Source: Diprion similis (lineage: Eukaryota; Arthropoda; Insecta; Hymenoptera; Diprionidae). From it: a stretch of 64,000 bases of DNA. Position numbers and translations under genes: made by a program. The notes beneath the pieces were generated by a model that did not search any database, was not told the DNA's origin, and saw only the letters and a list, made by a program, of their open reading frames with translations. Positions 53,354-64,000 of this stretch are shown in pieces. Every line of letters begins with the position of its first letter. The first letter of the stretch is position 1. The stretch lies in contig NC_060111.1 of assembly GCF_021155765.1 (NCBI RefSeq), forward strand, positions 2,533,497 to 2,597,496. The letters run 5' to 3'.

Positions 53354-54610
53354 AAACTTCAGGCTGGCGCGCGATTACGTCGCTTGAAGGCGATTGCGCA
53401 AAACGTTCTACGGGTTCGAGGCCGGTCGTACGCACGGAACGCTCTTGTGATTCGATATTGTACCTTATAATCATATTTACATATATATATATGTATATAC
53501 ATACACATAGATATATATGTATATATGTGTAACAAGAGAGAAGTTTATCATCCACTCTTTTACTTTCGATGATTATTCGCTAGTCCTTCCTCATTTTATT
53601 ACTACACAGTAGTAGTATAGGTATATATATATGTATACAATATATAATACATTAACGAGTTTTGTCGTCGTAATAAAAGTTTACTTTTATTAATTACTGC
53701 GACTAAAAATGTCGCAGCTGATGATTTTTTGTCAATTTAAGTATGATAGGTCATATCACGCTATGTATATGTATAATTTATACTCTGTATTGTGCTAATC
53801 ATTCAATCGGGTATTTAAGTGTTGCACGATTATTCGATCAGGTGAGACCGACACGTGAAGTACCGACGTACCTATATAATATTTACAGGTATAATACAGG
53901 TACGAGATCGCGAGGTAAAAGGATATCAATATAATCGTACACGTATGTAGTCTGAAATTCGCGATGGTAATAAGTAAATTTATAGCTTTATTCTTGTGTT
54001 GTAATATGTATATAACGTTTACGTACGGACATTTAGTCGATCCTAATTTTATAATACCTACGTCGATCGGATGTGCAGCATCGTTTTTGAAACCTAACCT
54101 AACCTAACCTAACCTAATCTGATAAAGGATGAAAGGATTTATCGAATAACTTTTTGAAAGAATAGATTATTTATCATGCAATTTAGTGATAACAGACCTT
54201 TTTGTTTTTCTAGACCGTTTAATTATCTATAAAAATAAGTTCTGCTCTTATCGGTTTATACCAATGTTCCAAAGTTTCCAAAATTTCCAAAGTTTGGAAG
54301 AAGAAGAAAGTAAAAGGAAAAGAAAAAGAAAAAGAAAAAAAAAAAAAAATGTCGGACACGTTGTTTAAATGGAAATCTAATAATTACATTAATATTAAGA
54401 GCTTAAGCTTGGACTTGGAAAAATTTCGAACGATATTTAGGATTTGAATTTTGAAAAAAAGAATGTTCGATTTTTTTTTTTTTTTTTCATGCAGCTTAAT
54501 ATATATTGTTTATTAGTAGTACGTATATGTATATGTATTAATCGGCGTGAAGATTTAATTACTACATGGATATATATATCGATGTATTATTTATGGGTTG
54601 CACAGCGTGT

Positions 54611-54641
<31 letters not shown>

Positions 54642-56564
54642 ATTAATTACATAAGCATGTACATATATGTGTGTATATTATGTATAGAAAGGGACGAGCT
54701 TTTAACTGCTAAACGTGATAGTGTGTTTCGTTATTTAACTGCGGCTGTTCGTTCACCTCACCGTATAAATATAATATATATATATATATATATATGTATA
54801 TTCGTGGATTTTTTATGCATGAGGTGCCTCATTGACAGTAAGACGATATTATTACACACGAGATCGTTTGAAGGGCCAACGAACATCTTTCTCTCTCTTT
54901 TTCTCTCTTGTCTTTTATAACATATTATATACGCGAGAAAAGGCATAAATATTGACGACGTATCTTGTTAAACTAGCAGCTATATGTGTGTTGTATTATT
55001 ATATGTATATTGTACTGTCCGCGTTGCGAAAACAGACCTTGAATTCGGTTGATGCCCCCCCTATTCCAAGATACGGCATCGTGTCTCTAATATGTCGGCG
55101 CCGATCTTTTACCGCATATTTTATTGAAAATGTGTATTATTTATTATTATTACATTTATACATATATAGCCATGCAGGGAATCGAGACGAGTCGATACAG
55201 TCGCGTCTATTCCATACAAATAATATGCGGAAAAGTTTTAATTTCTGTGTAACGGATTCGCATCATCGCAGAGAAATTTATAATTTTTAATAATACACTT
55301 TTTTGTGTGGAATACAATGTCCGATGAAATGAAATTTTTTTTAATACTTTTCATACGTCGATTCATTAGCGTTTATTCCTATAATTTATACATATTTTGT
55401 ATATATATATTTATAAATAATCAGGAAGCGGTAAGGATTTAACAACAATGTGACCTTCGACGTCGCGACGTTTGGCGAAGAAGATCGTAAGTTTTATCCC
55501 CGTGACTAGAAGCTTCAGCCAATGATAAATACTTTTGATCAGTCGTGTGTTCAACGATTGATTTCAAACGTTTGAATATATTTTGCCTCGGTAGAAATCT
55601 TATCGCTGTTATTATACCTGCTGTGAAAATTTTTTTTTTTTTTCTTAACTTGTTATCCTGACGCACGGTTTTTCAATCATCATACTATAATAATAATAAT
55701 CAACGAAACTCTAAGGACTCGCACTTTTGTTTAATCGATCTGTCTTATCGACATGGAATAGCCTGTGAAAATAAAATAACGAAACATGAATTGTTCCGAA
55801 TAATTTTCCGCCATTTCAAGTATCCACCCTTTCATGGTTCGACTATACTCACACGTTTTAGGATGCATTTACTGTTTACGACATTTGGAGTAATAAGTAA
55901 TAAGTTAATAACGAATCATTGCAACATATATTTTAAACTACATGTAAATATAGATGTAAAGTTTTTAAGTATAATGAAAACTTTTTTATAACCGATCATT
56001 TATTAAGCTATATTTTATAAATATCCTATTACTGGTATAAATATAACTCGTTCTTGCGCGTGCTGCTCGTTAAATTTTACCGACTTCATCCTAACTAACT
56101 GCATTCCATATACCTACCCACACTCGCTCTCTCACTTACTTACCCTGAACGAAGCATTGCCTCGTCATTGGTGCAGGAATGCAGTCTGACATCCAAATAT
56201 TGCACTCCGATCGCTATCTGAACGTCAAGAAGTTCATGCAGTCTTTGCCACTTTTAATTTTATCCTGTTTTTATACCCGTCCTTCGTATCATTGACGTCA
56301 TTGTAATTATAGTATTACATTGAGTAATTCTTATCGTCGGTTACCGAATACCCTTCACTTATCATCGTCAACCCTGCCCCCCCCCCTCCCCCCTCCCTCC
56401 CGCCCCTCCCTCTCAACTAATCTATTTTCATCCCTTCTACTATGCACATATTGCTGGTTACAAGCATATGGTTATAAGTATGGATATAACGATTATAGAA
56501 AGTATAATTTTTGTCTGTAAAGAGCAAAATGTCCGCTTACCTTTTATTCTTTTCTTTTCTTCCT

Positions 56565-56599
<35 letters not shown>

Positions 56600-57659
56600 G
56601 TGCATAACATATCCTATGTAAGTAACTATGTACAGCAAAGTGCATCATGAATACTGCAATTTTGTCTATATAGTATATATATATATATATATGAAACGTC
56701 TAGACAAGCCAGAATTACTTATAACAAGTGCACACAACCGGGAAATTTTAATATAATGTCTGACGGAGGATGACTACTCGAGGCTGAATGTCAGGGTCAA
56801 AGTGTGAACGGTGTGCAGCTGCGATGGCTTTTTTTTTTTTTTTTTGCGTGATTAGGTATGCACGTATACTTACAAAAATTTCTTTGATTATTACCTTTTT
56901 TTTTTTTTTTTTTTTTTTTTCATTGAAAAGATTTTATTTCTTCCTCTTCGACGTCTCTTCTTCTTTTCTTAAATACACTGCGCGCTGCCAAAGAGTTTTG
57001 CTTTGATATCAGGAGTTAGTTTTGTTTTTCAATTTTATTGAATTTTTCTTGTGTTTTTTTTTTTTTTCTTCTATATGTTCTTCTTCTTCTTCTTCTTCTT
57101 CTTCTTCTTCTTCTGCTGCGTCTTCTTCATTTTAGTCACTCGTATTCACCGCGTCCGGGTCTTGCGCAGTCGTGTTTTATAAAAGCGAAATGCATAACGA
57201 CTTGTCTGCGGCCTTGGAATAAGTCGTATAGATCAGTGATCCATCGTTTCCATCCTCCTTCGCCTCCTCCTCCTCCTCCATCTATCTCTTTCACTTCCTA
57301 TGCTTAGCTTTTTGCACTTATATTACAACAGCTGTGCTGTATATATATATAATAAGGAACGCGGGATGGTCTGCGCATATTGTTTACTCTCTGGGAATTG
57401 ACTATATATTCATATTCATCTAGGTAACTATACTCTTGTTAATATCCATATACTTGCAACATCTTTAAACGTCTCGACACGAATGCAGGTGTGCAGGATA
57501 TTGAAACGTTCCGATGACGTTTCGTCGACGTTTTGATGGACGTTGTTTTTGGAGAGAGGAAGAGAGAGAGAATCAATTGGCAGTTAAATGCTGTGTCGAA
57601 TCGTGTCCATCATTCGAGTGTGTTGCATAACGCCTGCACCAATGATGGTAATAATGATA

Positions 57660-57699
<40 letters not shown>

Positions 57700-60600
57700 G
57701 GTCTTTTACTGAAACGTGTAGGTACTTCAAGGTGAAAACTGAAAAACAAGCTGCAATTCTACCAAACAAATTAGGTTACCCACTCGGCGAATATCGATCA
57801 CTATTATTTAGATTAGATACATCATAAATAAATTATGTAAGATATTTTTTTCGTTCATTGGTTCAGCGGGAAGGAAGAACCCGAAAAAAGGGACCCAATC
57901 TCTTGCTCTTAATTTGATACGAAGGAAGAAAACAAAGAAAGAAAACGAAACTGTGTCAAAAAATATGATGTGGATAACGTGTAGAATCTGTCTATCTATA
58001 CGCATTAAACCGAGTCGAGAATTATAACGAATTTAAAATACATTATATTTGTCAGTTTCGAAAATACCTTTTCATTATATCATTTTTATGCTTTCCCTAC
58101 TTCGTTTACATCAAGTATACATACATATTTTGTAGGTTTAATATTATAAGATTTGCAGAAATGTTGACTCTGAGTATTATACATCGTAACGATTCATGTG
58201 TGTAGGAAAAAAATTTGAAATCATTTAACTCCTACAGTTTTATTTCTTCATCGAGTCTAAGGTATCTTAGGTGTAATATCGTGTTAGGTATATACTAGTT
58301 TTTAGAATGTGATCGTAACGTTCAAGCTTATAATTATAGCTATGCGTATTGAATACTTATAGTTTGCTCCTACGATGTTAATTAGTTCATTATTATGCTC
58401 GAGGATCACGATTACACACCTCGGAGACATTTCTCGATTCATTAGATATAGCTACATGATAATTGTGGATTATTAGATCTGCCTTGGAGGCGTGAACGTC
58501 CGACTTATACGTGTGTTTAACTATATACATATTCACTTGTATGTTACTTTATACACGATCGTAAGTCGATTAGGTGGGCAAGTAGGCAGTCGGTTATACG
58601 TATACTTACATATATATAAGACATAGATTGGCATGTGTGTAAGACTGTTCTTAATTCACTCATCGGTATAAACATTGTAATAGTTATTCTTATCACCTTT
58701 TCCTCGTAAACCTCAATCCAAATCTTTTTCATGCGGCGACGACAGTCGAGTCATCATCAAGATTCCGAGGATCATTCCTTACGTTCGTTGAATATAATCC
58801 GATGATAAAAGAGGAAGGAGAAAAAAGAAAGAAGAAATTGATCGAAACAGTTTTCTTATTAATAAACACGATCGGACGACACTGGAATTGTATAAATTTC
58901 TTACTTTGATAAAAAATTCAATAATCGACTTCTCGATTTACATACATATAATAGCTAAAGCTTCTTCGGACTTGCGATATAGGTACTATAAGATACGTGT
59001 GATTGTGTAATTTTACAATTCTATCCACACGATCGTCGTCGGCTATCATTTATTTTACTTACCTGTTATTTCACCGAGTAGGTATCTACTCGGTAGAGGT
59101 CAAGAGTGAAAAAGTAGATGCAGTAAATATATTGCAGATGATTATTGTCAGGATCGGTCACCTCTACACCTGCGCTGATGATGCCGGTGCTATTTTTATT
59201 CGAGAACACTTTTCTCGTTCATATCATGTATTATAGAATACGTCCGTAAGTCCGAAGCGAAGCGAAGCGAAGCGACGCGACGACGAGTATAATGCAGCAT
59301 CTAGCTCAAGGCGAGACCTCCGCATTCGATGTTCGTTGACCATACGCAAAATCAATGTCAAAGAGAACGCGCTGCCATTTTATTTGCTGCTGCTGCTGCT
59401 GCTCCTGCTATTGCTGAGAGCTCGTTTAATCGAGGTGTGTCTGCGTTATTTTGTACACCCTGTATACGCAGGTTTTACTCTACACACGCTCGCCTTACTT
59501 CTTCTATATAATATTGTACAAATACCGATCACGATCGATGCAATCTTGAATTATCCAGTACAGATCGGATCACTCGTTGCCTTTCACAAACTGCAAGATC
59601 TTGTCGCAGATATTCTTTGTTAGATTTTTTTTTTTTTCATGTTTAACTAGTTTGGATTTTTTTCGTTTTTCTAGATTTTCTTACGATACAAGTATATTCT
59701 TGATTCGTGTGATTTTTTTTTTTTTTCTTTTTTTTCTTTTACCCCCACACACTCGAGATCGCGGGGGAAAAGAGATTAGAACGAAAGGTTGGGAGTTACC
59801 GACGACCGATTAATTTTTCACTTTTCATTCAATATTGACATTAGATACTCTCTGTAATTTATTTCACTTTTATTAATTATATTCTTTCATGCAAAACCCG
59901 ATATCAAGCCGAGGTAATAAGCAACTTGTTATTCATGAAAACGTGTTCTTAACCCCTCCTCGATGTGTAAAGTAAGGTGATTCATTTCTACGGAATTCTG
60001 CTCTTTCATACATCAGTCAAAGAGATTATTAAATTGAATTCATCTAAGAAGCTCATCGTGAATCGAATCTTTTGTCTCATTATGATAGTTAGAAACAGAA
60101 AGGAAGTAAGAAAGAAAGAAATAATAAGAAAAAAGAAGAAGAAAAAAAGAAACATTACCCGCCTTGTAAAAATCTTTTCGAAACAGCTGGCATCGAGCGT
60201 CGAGAGCTATTTGACGAGTCGTTGTATTGCACCTATATGACAAGGTGAGCGACGGACGGCGTAATTGTAGTTTGATTAATACATAAGCCGTTAAGACAAT
60301 AAGAATAAAAACGAAAATATGTTGAATGCATCGATTATGGTAAATCCAAGTTCTTCTGCGAACGTTGTAGGTCATTTTAAAACACGTTCGAACGTCTGCA
60401 GGTGAGCAGGTTAGTGAAAACCTCTTTTTTCGCAAAGGTAAGTGACTCCCGCATACAGTCCAAGGAATGTCGATCGTATCCTTCGCACGTATACGGATAT
60501 TGCGTGTATATACCTACCAATCGCAAAGACTGACTGTTCATGGACGAAAAATAACGGCTGATTGATGATCGTCTCGAATCCAGAACCTTTTCTTCCTATT

Positions 60601-63600
60601 CAATGATCCTTTCGCACCTCTCCAACCATCCATCCATCCATCCGGTCGAATGTTCGATGAGCTTATTCTGTTAACGACAGGATCAAATGTTCAAGGGTTG
60701 ATTTGCGCGGATGGTGACCTCTGGCGAGAACAACGGAAATTCGTTGTTGGCTGTCTGAGGAACCTCGGTATGGTCAAGATCGGGACGAAACGGGACAAGA
60801 TGGAATCCAGGATTCTTACTGCAGTGGAAGAGAGCGTCTCGGTAAATTGAAATTCTCTTCGAAGATCCTTCAACCTCCTTGAACAATCTACCACCACCAT
60901 TCATGCATCCGTAGAAACTCCAGAAGCGTTCAGCTAACGGAGGGGTCGATCCTTACCCGACCCTCCATCACTGCATGGGTAATCTAATGAACTTATTGGT
61001 GTTCGGGAGGGTCTTTGACGAGGACGACGAGACCTGGAGGTGGTTACAACGGCTGCAGGAAGACGGGGTTAGGCACATCGGAGTCGCTGGGCCGCTAAAC
61101 TTTCTGCCATTTTTGAGGTTAGTTATTTCAGTCCACGAAGATGCTACGAACCTTTTGTGCTATTCCAAATTTCAGGCATATGCCGAGGTACAAGAATATG
61201 ATGCGTTTCCTCGTCGAGGGCAAGCTCAAGACCCACGATGTTTATCGTGGCATTTCAAAGGATCGCGGTGAATCTGGTAACGCAGGGGAATCCGTTCTCG
61301 CCATGTTCGAGGAGGAAACCAAACGCAGACTTGCAGCTGGTGACGAGGGCCACTTCACCGAACCCCAGAAGCTTCACCTCCTCGCCGATCTCTTCGGCGC
61401 TGGAACTGATACCACGTTGACCACCCTGAGGTGGCTGCTTCTTTTTCTCGCCGCTTATCCTCGCGAGCAGGTGAGCGGCATCTGCACTTGCAGACTGTTC
61501 CAGAATTCCCCACGACTCGGATCCAACACCCTTTCATTACTTTTCCACACCCCAAGGATGCGGCTCATAACGAGATGAACGCGGTGCTCGGACCAAGACC
61601 AGTCGAGCTCAAGGACCGGCCTGATCTTCCACGTCTTGAAGCCGTCATCGCAGAAGCTCAGAGAATTCGGAGCGTCGTTCCTGTCGGCATACCACACGGT
61701 GCTCTTGAAGTATATATCATCTGATCAATGCCAATCGAAAATTCTTCCTCACAGCCTTATACCGTTCTGGATCACATTTTCTGCTTTTTATCGATGCTGT
61801 CTGTCTCTTCTCTTGGAAACTGGGGGGGGGAGATGAAGCTCGAGTGCTTTTCGTTTTTGTCTGATTTTGGACGTTTCTTTTCGCTTTTTCCTTCCTTGTC
61901 AGTGTACCTACAGAATGTCGTGATCCTCTCGCTATTCACAATCAAACCATGGTCCTTGTTACTCTGCTTTGTATGTTTTTTTATTTATCCTGCAAAATGC
62001 TTGATCCGTAACTGTAAATTGGTTTGGGTAAATTGGTTCAAATTTTAGCCATCTACGTTGACCTAGTGAACTGTTTACTTTCTACTATTACTTCAATGGC
62101 TCTTAAAATTTCCGAGTTTTTTAAACGTCTATTTATAATTAGACTAGAAGTGTAGCTTACAATAGCTATTTATGTGGCATGCCCGTAAACCGCCTGGTTT
62201 TTTGGCAAGGATAAAAATTTCAGGATGAGCTGAAGGCGAGCCGGAAGCGAGCCGGAAGCGAGTACTGAAATTATCCGAGCCAAAAAACAGTTGACGAGCA
62301 TGCCACGTACAATATTTTTTACGGTATGGGCATTGAAAAGCAAAACGAAGAGTGAGGTTATGTCGCGATCTGTTCGACGAAGCTACTTTATTCGCGCAGT
62401 TTGGGATGCGCACTTCGAACTACGCATCAAAACTACGGAATAAAGACTTTAATACACAACTTTGTTCGTTGCCGTATAAAGCGTCACTTTACGGAACGAA
62501 AACTGTCACAAAAAGTGGACTTTTCAATGCCCATGCCGTAAAAACTATTTTTATCATGTTATTTCAGTCTTTGAATCGTTCCTTCGTAACTGCGATACTG
62601 ACGTGGTTGTTGGCATTCAATATTACGTCCTCTTATGGAATAACAGATTAGGCAAGGACGAAGGTGGGGTTGCGGTGGTTTTCCACGGACGTGTAAGCCG
62701 CGAGTAAACTCTTCCTCGCCTAATCTCTGTATTGTCATAGGCCGGAGTATTTGATTTTCACGATTATAACGCCGAATGGCGCTAAAGTTCTATTTGCCGA
62801 CGTCTACTATCAGCCCCTCACAATCGGTTGTTTGTTTCAATCTGAGGATGTCGTTCGACGATCACATCTCACGTCGTTTTAATGCTAATCTTAACTGGTT
62901 AGACCTTTGTACTTACTTCACTTAGGGTGCCTGAATGGCCCATCAGATCTGGCATGGATTCCTCCTTGTCGTACTGTTTGCTTTAAAAAATATTTTATAG
63001 TTACGGACTGATATTTGTAGAATTCGTTTCTATCAGTTCGTGTTGACAGTCATAGGTTAACCAAATTCAAAGTCAAGGTTTACAAATATCATCTATAGGC
63101 TCCGAAAAATAAACTTTCAACTCTCTGCAGTAGCTCTAGCTAAATTCTCTCTCTCTCCCTCTCTCTCTCTCTCTTTGTTGATTTTTGTCTGTTATTTCAT
63201 TGTACTTTATTTCACATCGTTGTTTATATATTTATTTATTCATTTCTTTTCTTATTATTTTTTACGATCAGGCATCTGCGGTATATCTTATTTGTTATAT
63301 TATTTTCTCCATTTCTCGCCATGGAATTTTTCTAACAATTATTTTATCAACTTTATTCTATTCTTATTCATTCAATTTTTATTCATTTACTCTAACTTTA
63401 TTTCATGCTTATCCATTTCTATCAATTTTCCATCTCTCAGGGTACTTGTTGTCACTAGAGCGAATAAACAATTGCTTCTCTTTCCCCCTCCCTCTCGTTT
63501 CCTCTCCTTCGCTCTCGCTTTCTCTTTCTCACTCGTATTTTTCAGGACTCGGAAATCGGCGGCTATCTCATACCCAAGGGAGCGATGGTCGTTCCTCTTC

Positions 63601-64000
63601 AATGGGCGATACACATGGATCCGAAAAACTGGAAAGATCCCGAGGAATTCAGACCAGCGCGTTTCATAGCAGATGATGGCAGCTTCGCGAAACCGGACAA
63701 TTTTCTGCCTTTTCAAAACGGTTCGTGTCACGTTCCTCTATGGGAAGAGCAGGAGCAGGAGAAGGATAAAAAATAATGTGCCCCCCCCCCCTCCCCCCCT
63801 CCCCCAAATTTCAAACCAGTTCATCGACTATTTATTTATTTATTTATTTATTCATGTCTTCTTTTGTCGTTGTTGTTGTTTTTTTAAACTCAATTTTGCT
63901 CGTTTCTTCTTGAATTTCGCAATTTAACGACGATCATTGTCTTCCATCGTTGAATCTGGGTCACAGGAAAAAGGATCTGCGTTGGCGAGGAGCTGGCAAA
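46149..64000 (+). CDS. CYP306A1: Cytochrome P450, CYP2 clan, most like CYP306A1 (phantom); C-terminus beyond window
   Basis: Probable ER-anchored ecdysteroidogenic P450; CYP306A1 performs C25 hydroxylation in ecdysone synthesis. Exons: 46149-46476, 60696-60841, 60915-61117, 61176-61470, 61557-61709, 63546-63720, 63967-64000+. All phases fit, giving 444 codons so far. Seen: an N-terminal membrane anchor ([17 protein letters not shown]), the proline hinge [30 protein letters not shown] (C helix), the I-helix AGTDTT, the K-helix EAQR, FRPARF, and the haem loop [12 protein letters not shown] with the axial Cys. The missing part is the last 60-70 residues. CYP18A1, usually linked to CYP306A1, was considered; the [15 protein letters not shown] segment fits phantom better, from memory. 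Intron 1 is 14.2 kb; other introns are short except the fifth (1.8 kb). Confidence 0.8.
46860..46901 (+). repeat. (TA)n microsatellite
   Basis: About 21 TA units near the start of P450 intron 1. Confidence 0.95.
49856..50290. mobile_element. MITE-like inverted-repeat element, G-tract family, copy 2
   Basis: Left end GGGGTGGGGTTGATATTCCG, then TTTTGAAAATTTACGAAAGC. The right end complement reads GGGGTTCGAGTTCCGGATTT, then GAGAAGTTCCGAAAGCGG. This matches the layout of the 27.44 kb copy. It ends in a run of 28 C (50263-50290). Non-coding, about 435 bases. Confidence 0.65.
50263..50290 (+). repeat. Poly-C run of 28
   Basis: Lies exactly at the right end of the G-tract inverted-repeat element. 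Confidence 0.95.
50585..50620 (+). repeat. (TCTCG)n pentamer array
   Basis: Seven tandem TCTCG units in a GC-rich block of P450 intron 1. Confidence 0.95.
52636..52670 (+). repeat. (GT)n microsatellite
   Basis: About 16 GT units; further GT arrays at 52.93 kb and 53.28 kb, the last followed by a (TA)n array to 53.35 kb. Confidence 0.95.
54091..54120 (-). repeat. Interstitial telomere-type array (TTAGG)n
   Basis: The plus strand reads five AACCT units plus a sixth degenerate one (AATCT). This is the complement of the canonical insect telomere unit TTAGG. It is too short and too deep inside a gene to be a chromosome end. Confidence 0.85.
57079..57114 (+). repeat. (CTT)n microsatellite
   Basis: About 12 CTT units after a poly-T run. 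Confidence 0.95.
57661..57699 (+). repeat. (GAT)n microsatellite
   Basis: Thirteen GAT units. Open frames across it encode only poly-Met/Ile/Asp and are not genes. Confidence 0.95.
62174..62307. mobile_element. Foldback element in P450 intron 5
   Basis: Arms GTGGCATGCCCGTAAACC, then GGTTTTTTGGC and ATTTCAG, mirrored on the other strand by GTGGCATGCTCGTCAACTG, then TTTTTTGGCTC and ATTTCAG. The loop holds two tandem GAGCCGGAAGC units. It directly abuts another inverted-repeat element at 62311. Confidence 0.7.
62311..62550. mobile_element. MITE-like element with 30-base terminal inverted repeats
   Basis: The left terminus ACGGTATGGGCATTGAAAAG and the right terminus (complement ACGGCATGGGCATTGAAAAG) are inverted copies, with two mismatches over 30 bases. 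About 240 bases long, no coding capacity, inside P450 intron 5. Confidence 0.75.

Larger units (their letters stand above)
46477..60695 (+). other. Giant first intron of the P450 gene
   Basis: 14.2 kb with no recognised nested gene. Contents: many TA/GT/CT microsatellites, poly-G/C runs, one inverted-repeat element (49.86-50.29 kb), a GC-rich block at 47.88-48.35 kb with GAGGC/GACGC pentamers, a TCTCG pentamer array and a short telomere-type array. Enhancers are possible but not visible. Confidence 0.7.

Noticed and set aside
54444-54920. Long plus-strand ORF with many Ile/Tyr residues
   Set aside because: It is a translation of TATA microsatellites and poly-T; no conserved motif. The same applies to many frames in 17-60 kb.

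Overview
This is nuclear DNA from an animal, almost certainly an insect. The genes carry short GT-AG introns. The RpL3, NDUFB10, Fused and ecdysteroid-type P450 proteins look insect-like. A short interstitial array has the insect telomere unit (TTAGG). An apparently intact meiotic MSH4 gene argues against Drosophila-type flies. A hymenopteran such as a sawfly would fit, but I cannot prove the order from sequence alone.

Layout. Positions 1 to about 16.8 kb are compact and gene-rich. msh4 (minus, C-terminus running off the left edge) lies just downstream of RpL3 (minus). RpL3 is head-to-head with NDUFB10 (plus). Then come the Hedgehog-pathway kinase fused (plus) and an astacin metalloprotease (minus, convergent with fused). 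I rebuilt all exons of these genes by hand. Each gene complete in the window closes in frame from ATG to stop: RpL3 415 aa, NDUFB10 158 aa, Fused 768 aa, astacin 311 aa. At least 922 codons of msh4 are present. The RpL3 introns hold what look like three box C/D snoRNAs and one H/ACA snoRNA. Two of the C/D RNAs have guides that match well-known 18S rRNA stretches.

From 16.8 to 46.1 kb there is no recognisable conserved domain. The region is AT-rich, full of microsatellites and homopolymers (including poly-G runs of 20 or more), and carries several inverted-repeat elements. A weak but phase-consistent chain of six candidate exons on the minus strand (42.95 to 26.5 kb) could encode an unrecognised 276-aa polyQ protein.

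From 46.1 kb to the right edge lies one plus-strand cytochrome P450 of the CYP2 clan, most like CYP306A1 (phantom, ecdysteroid 25-hydroxylase). Its first intron is 14.2 kb. The window ends just after the haem-binding cysteine, so the C-terminus is missing. I see no bacterial-type system, CRISPR, virus or toxin operon.
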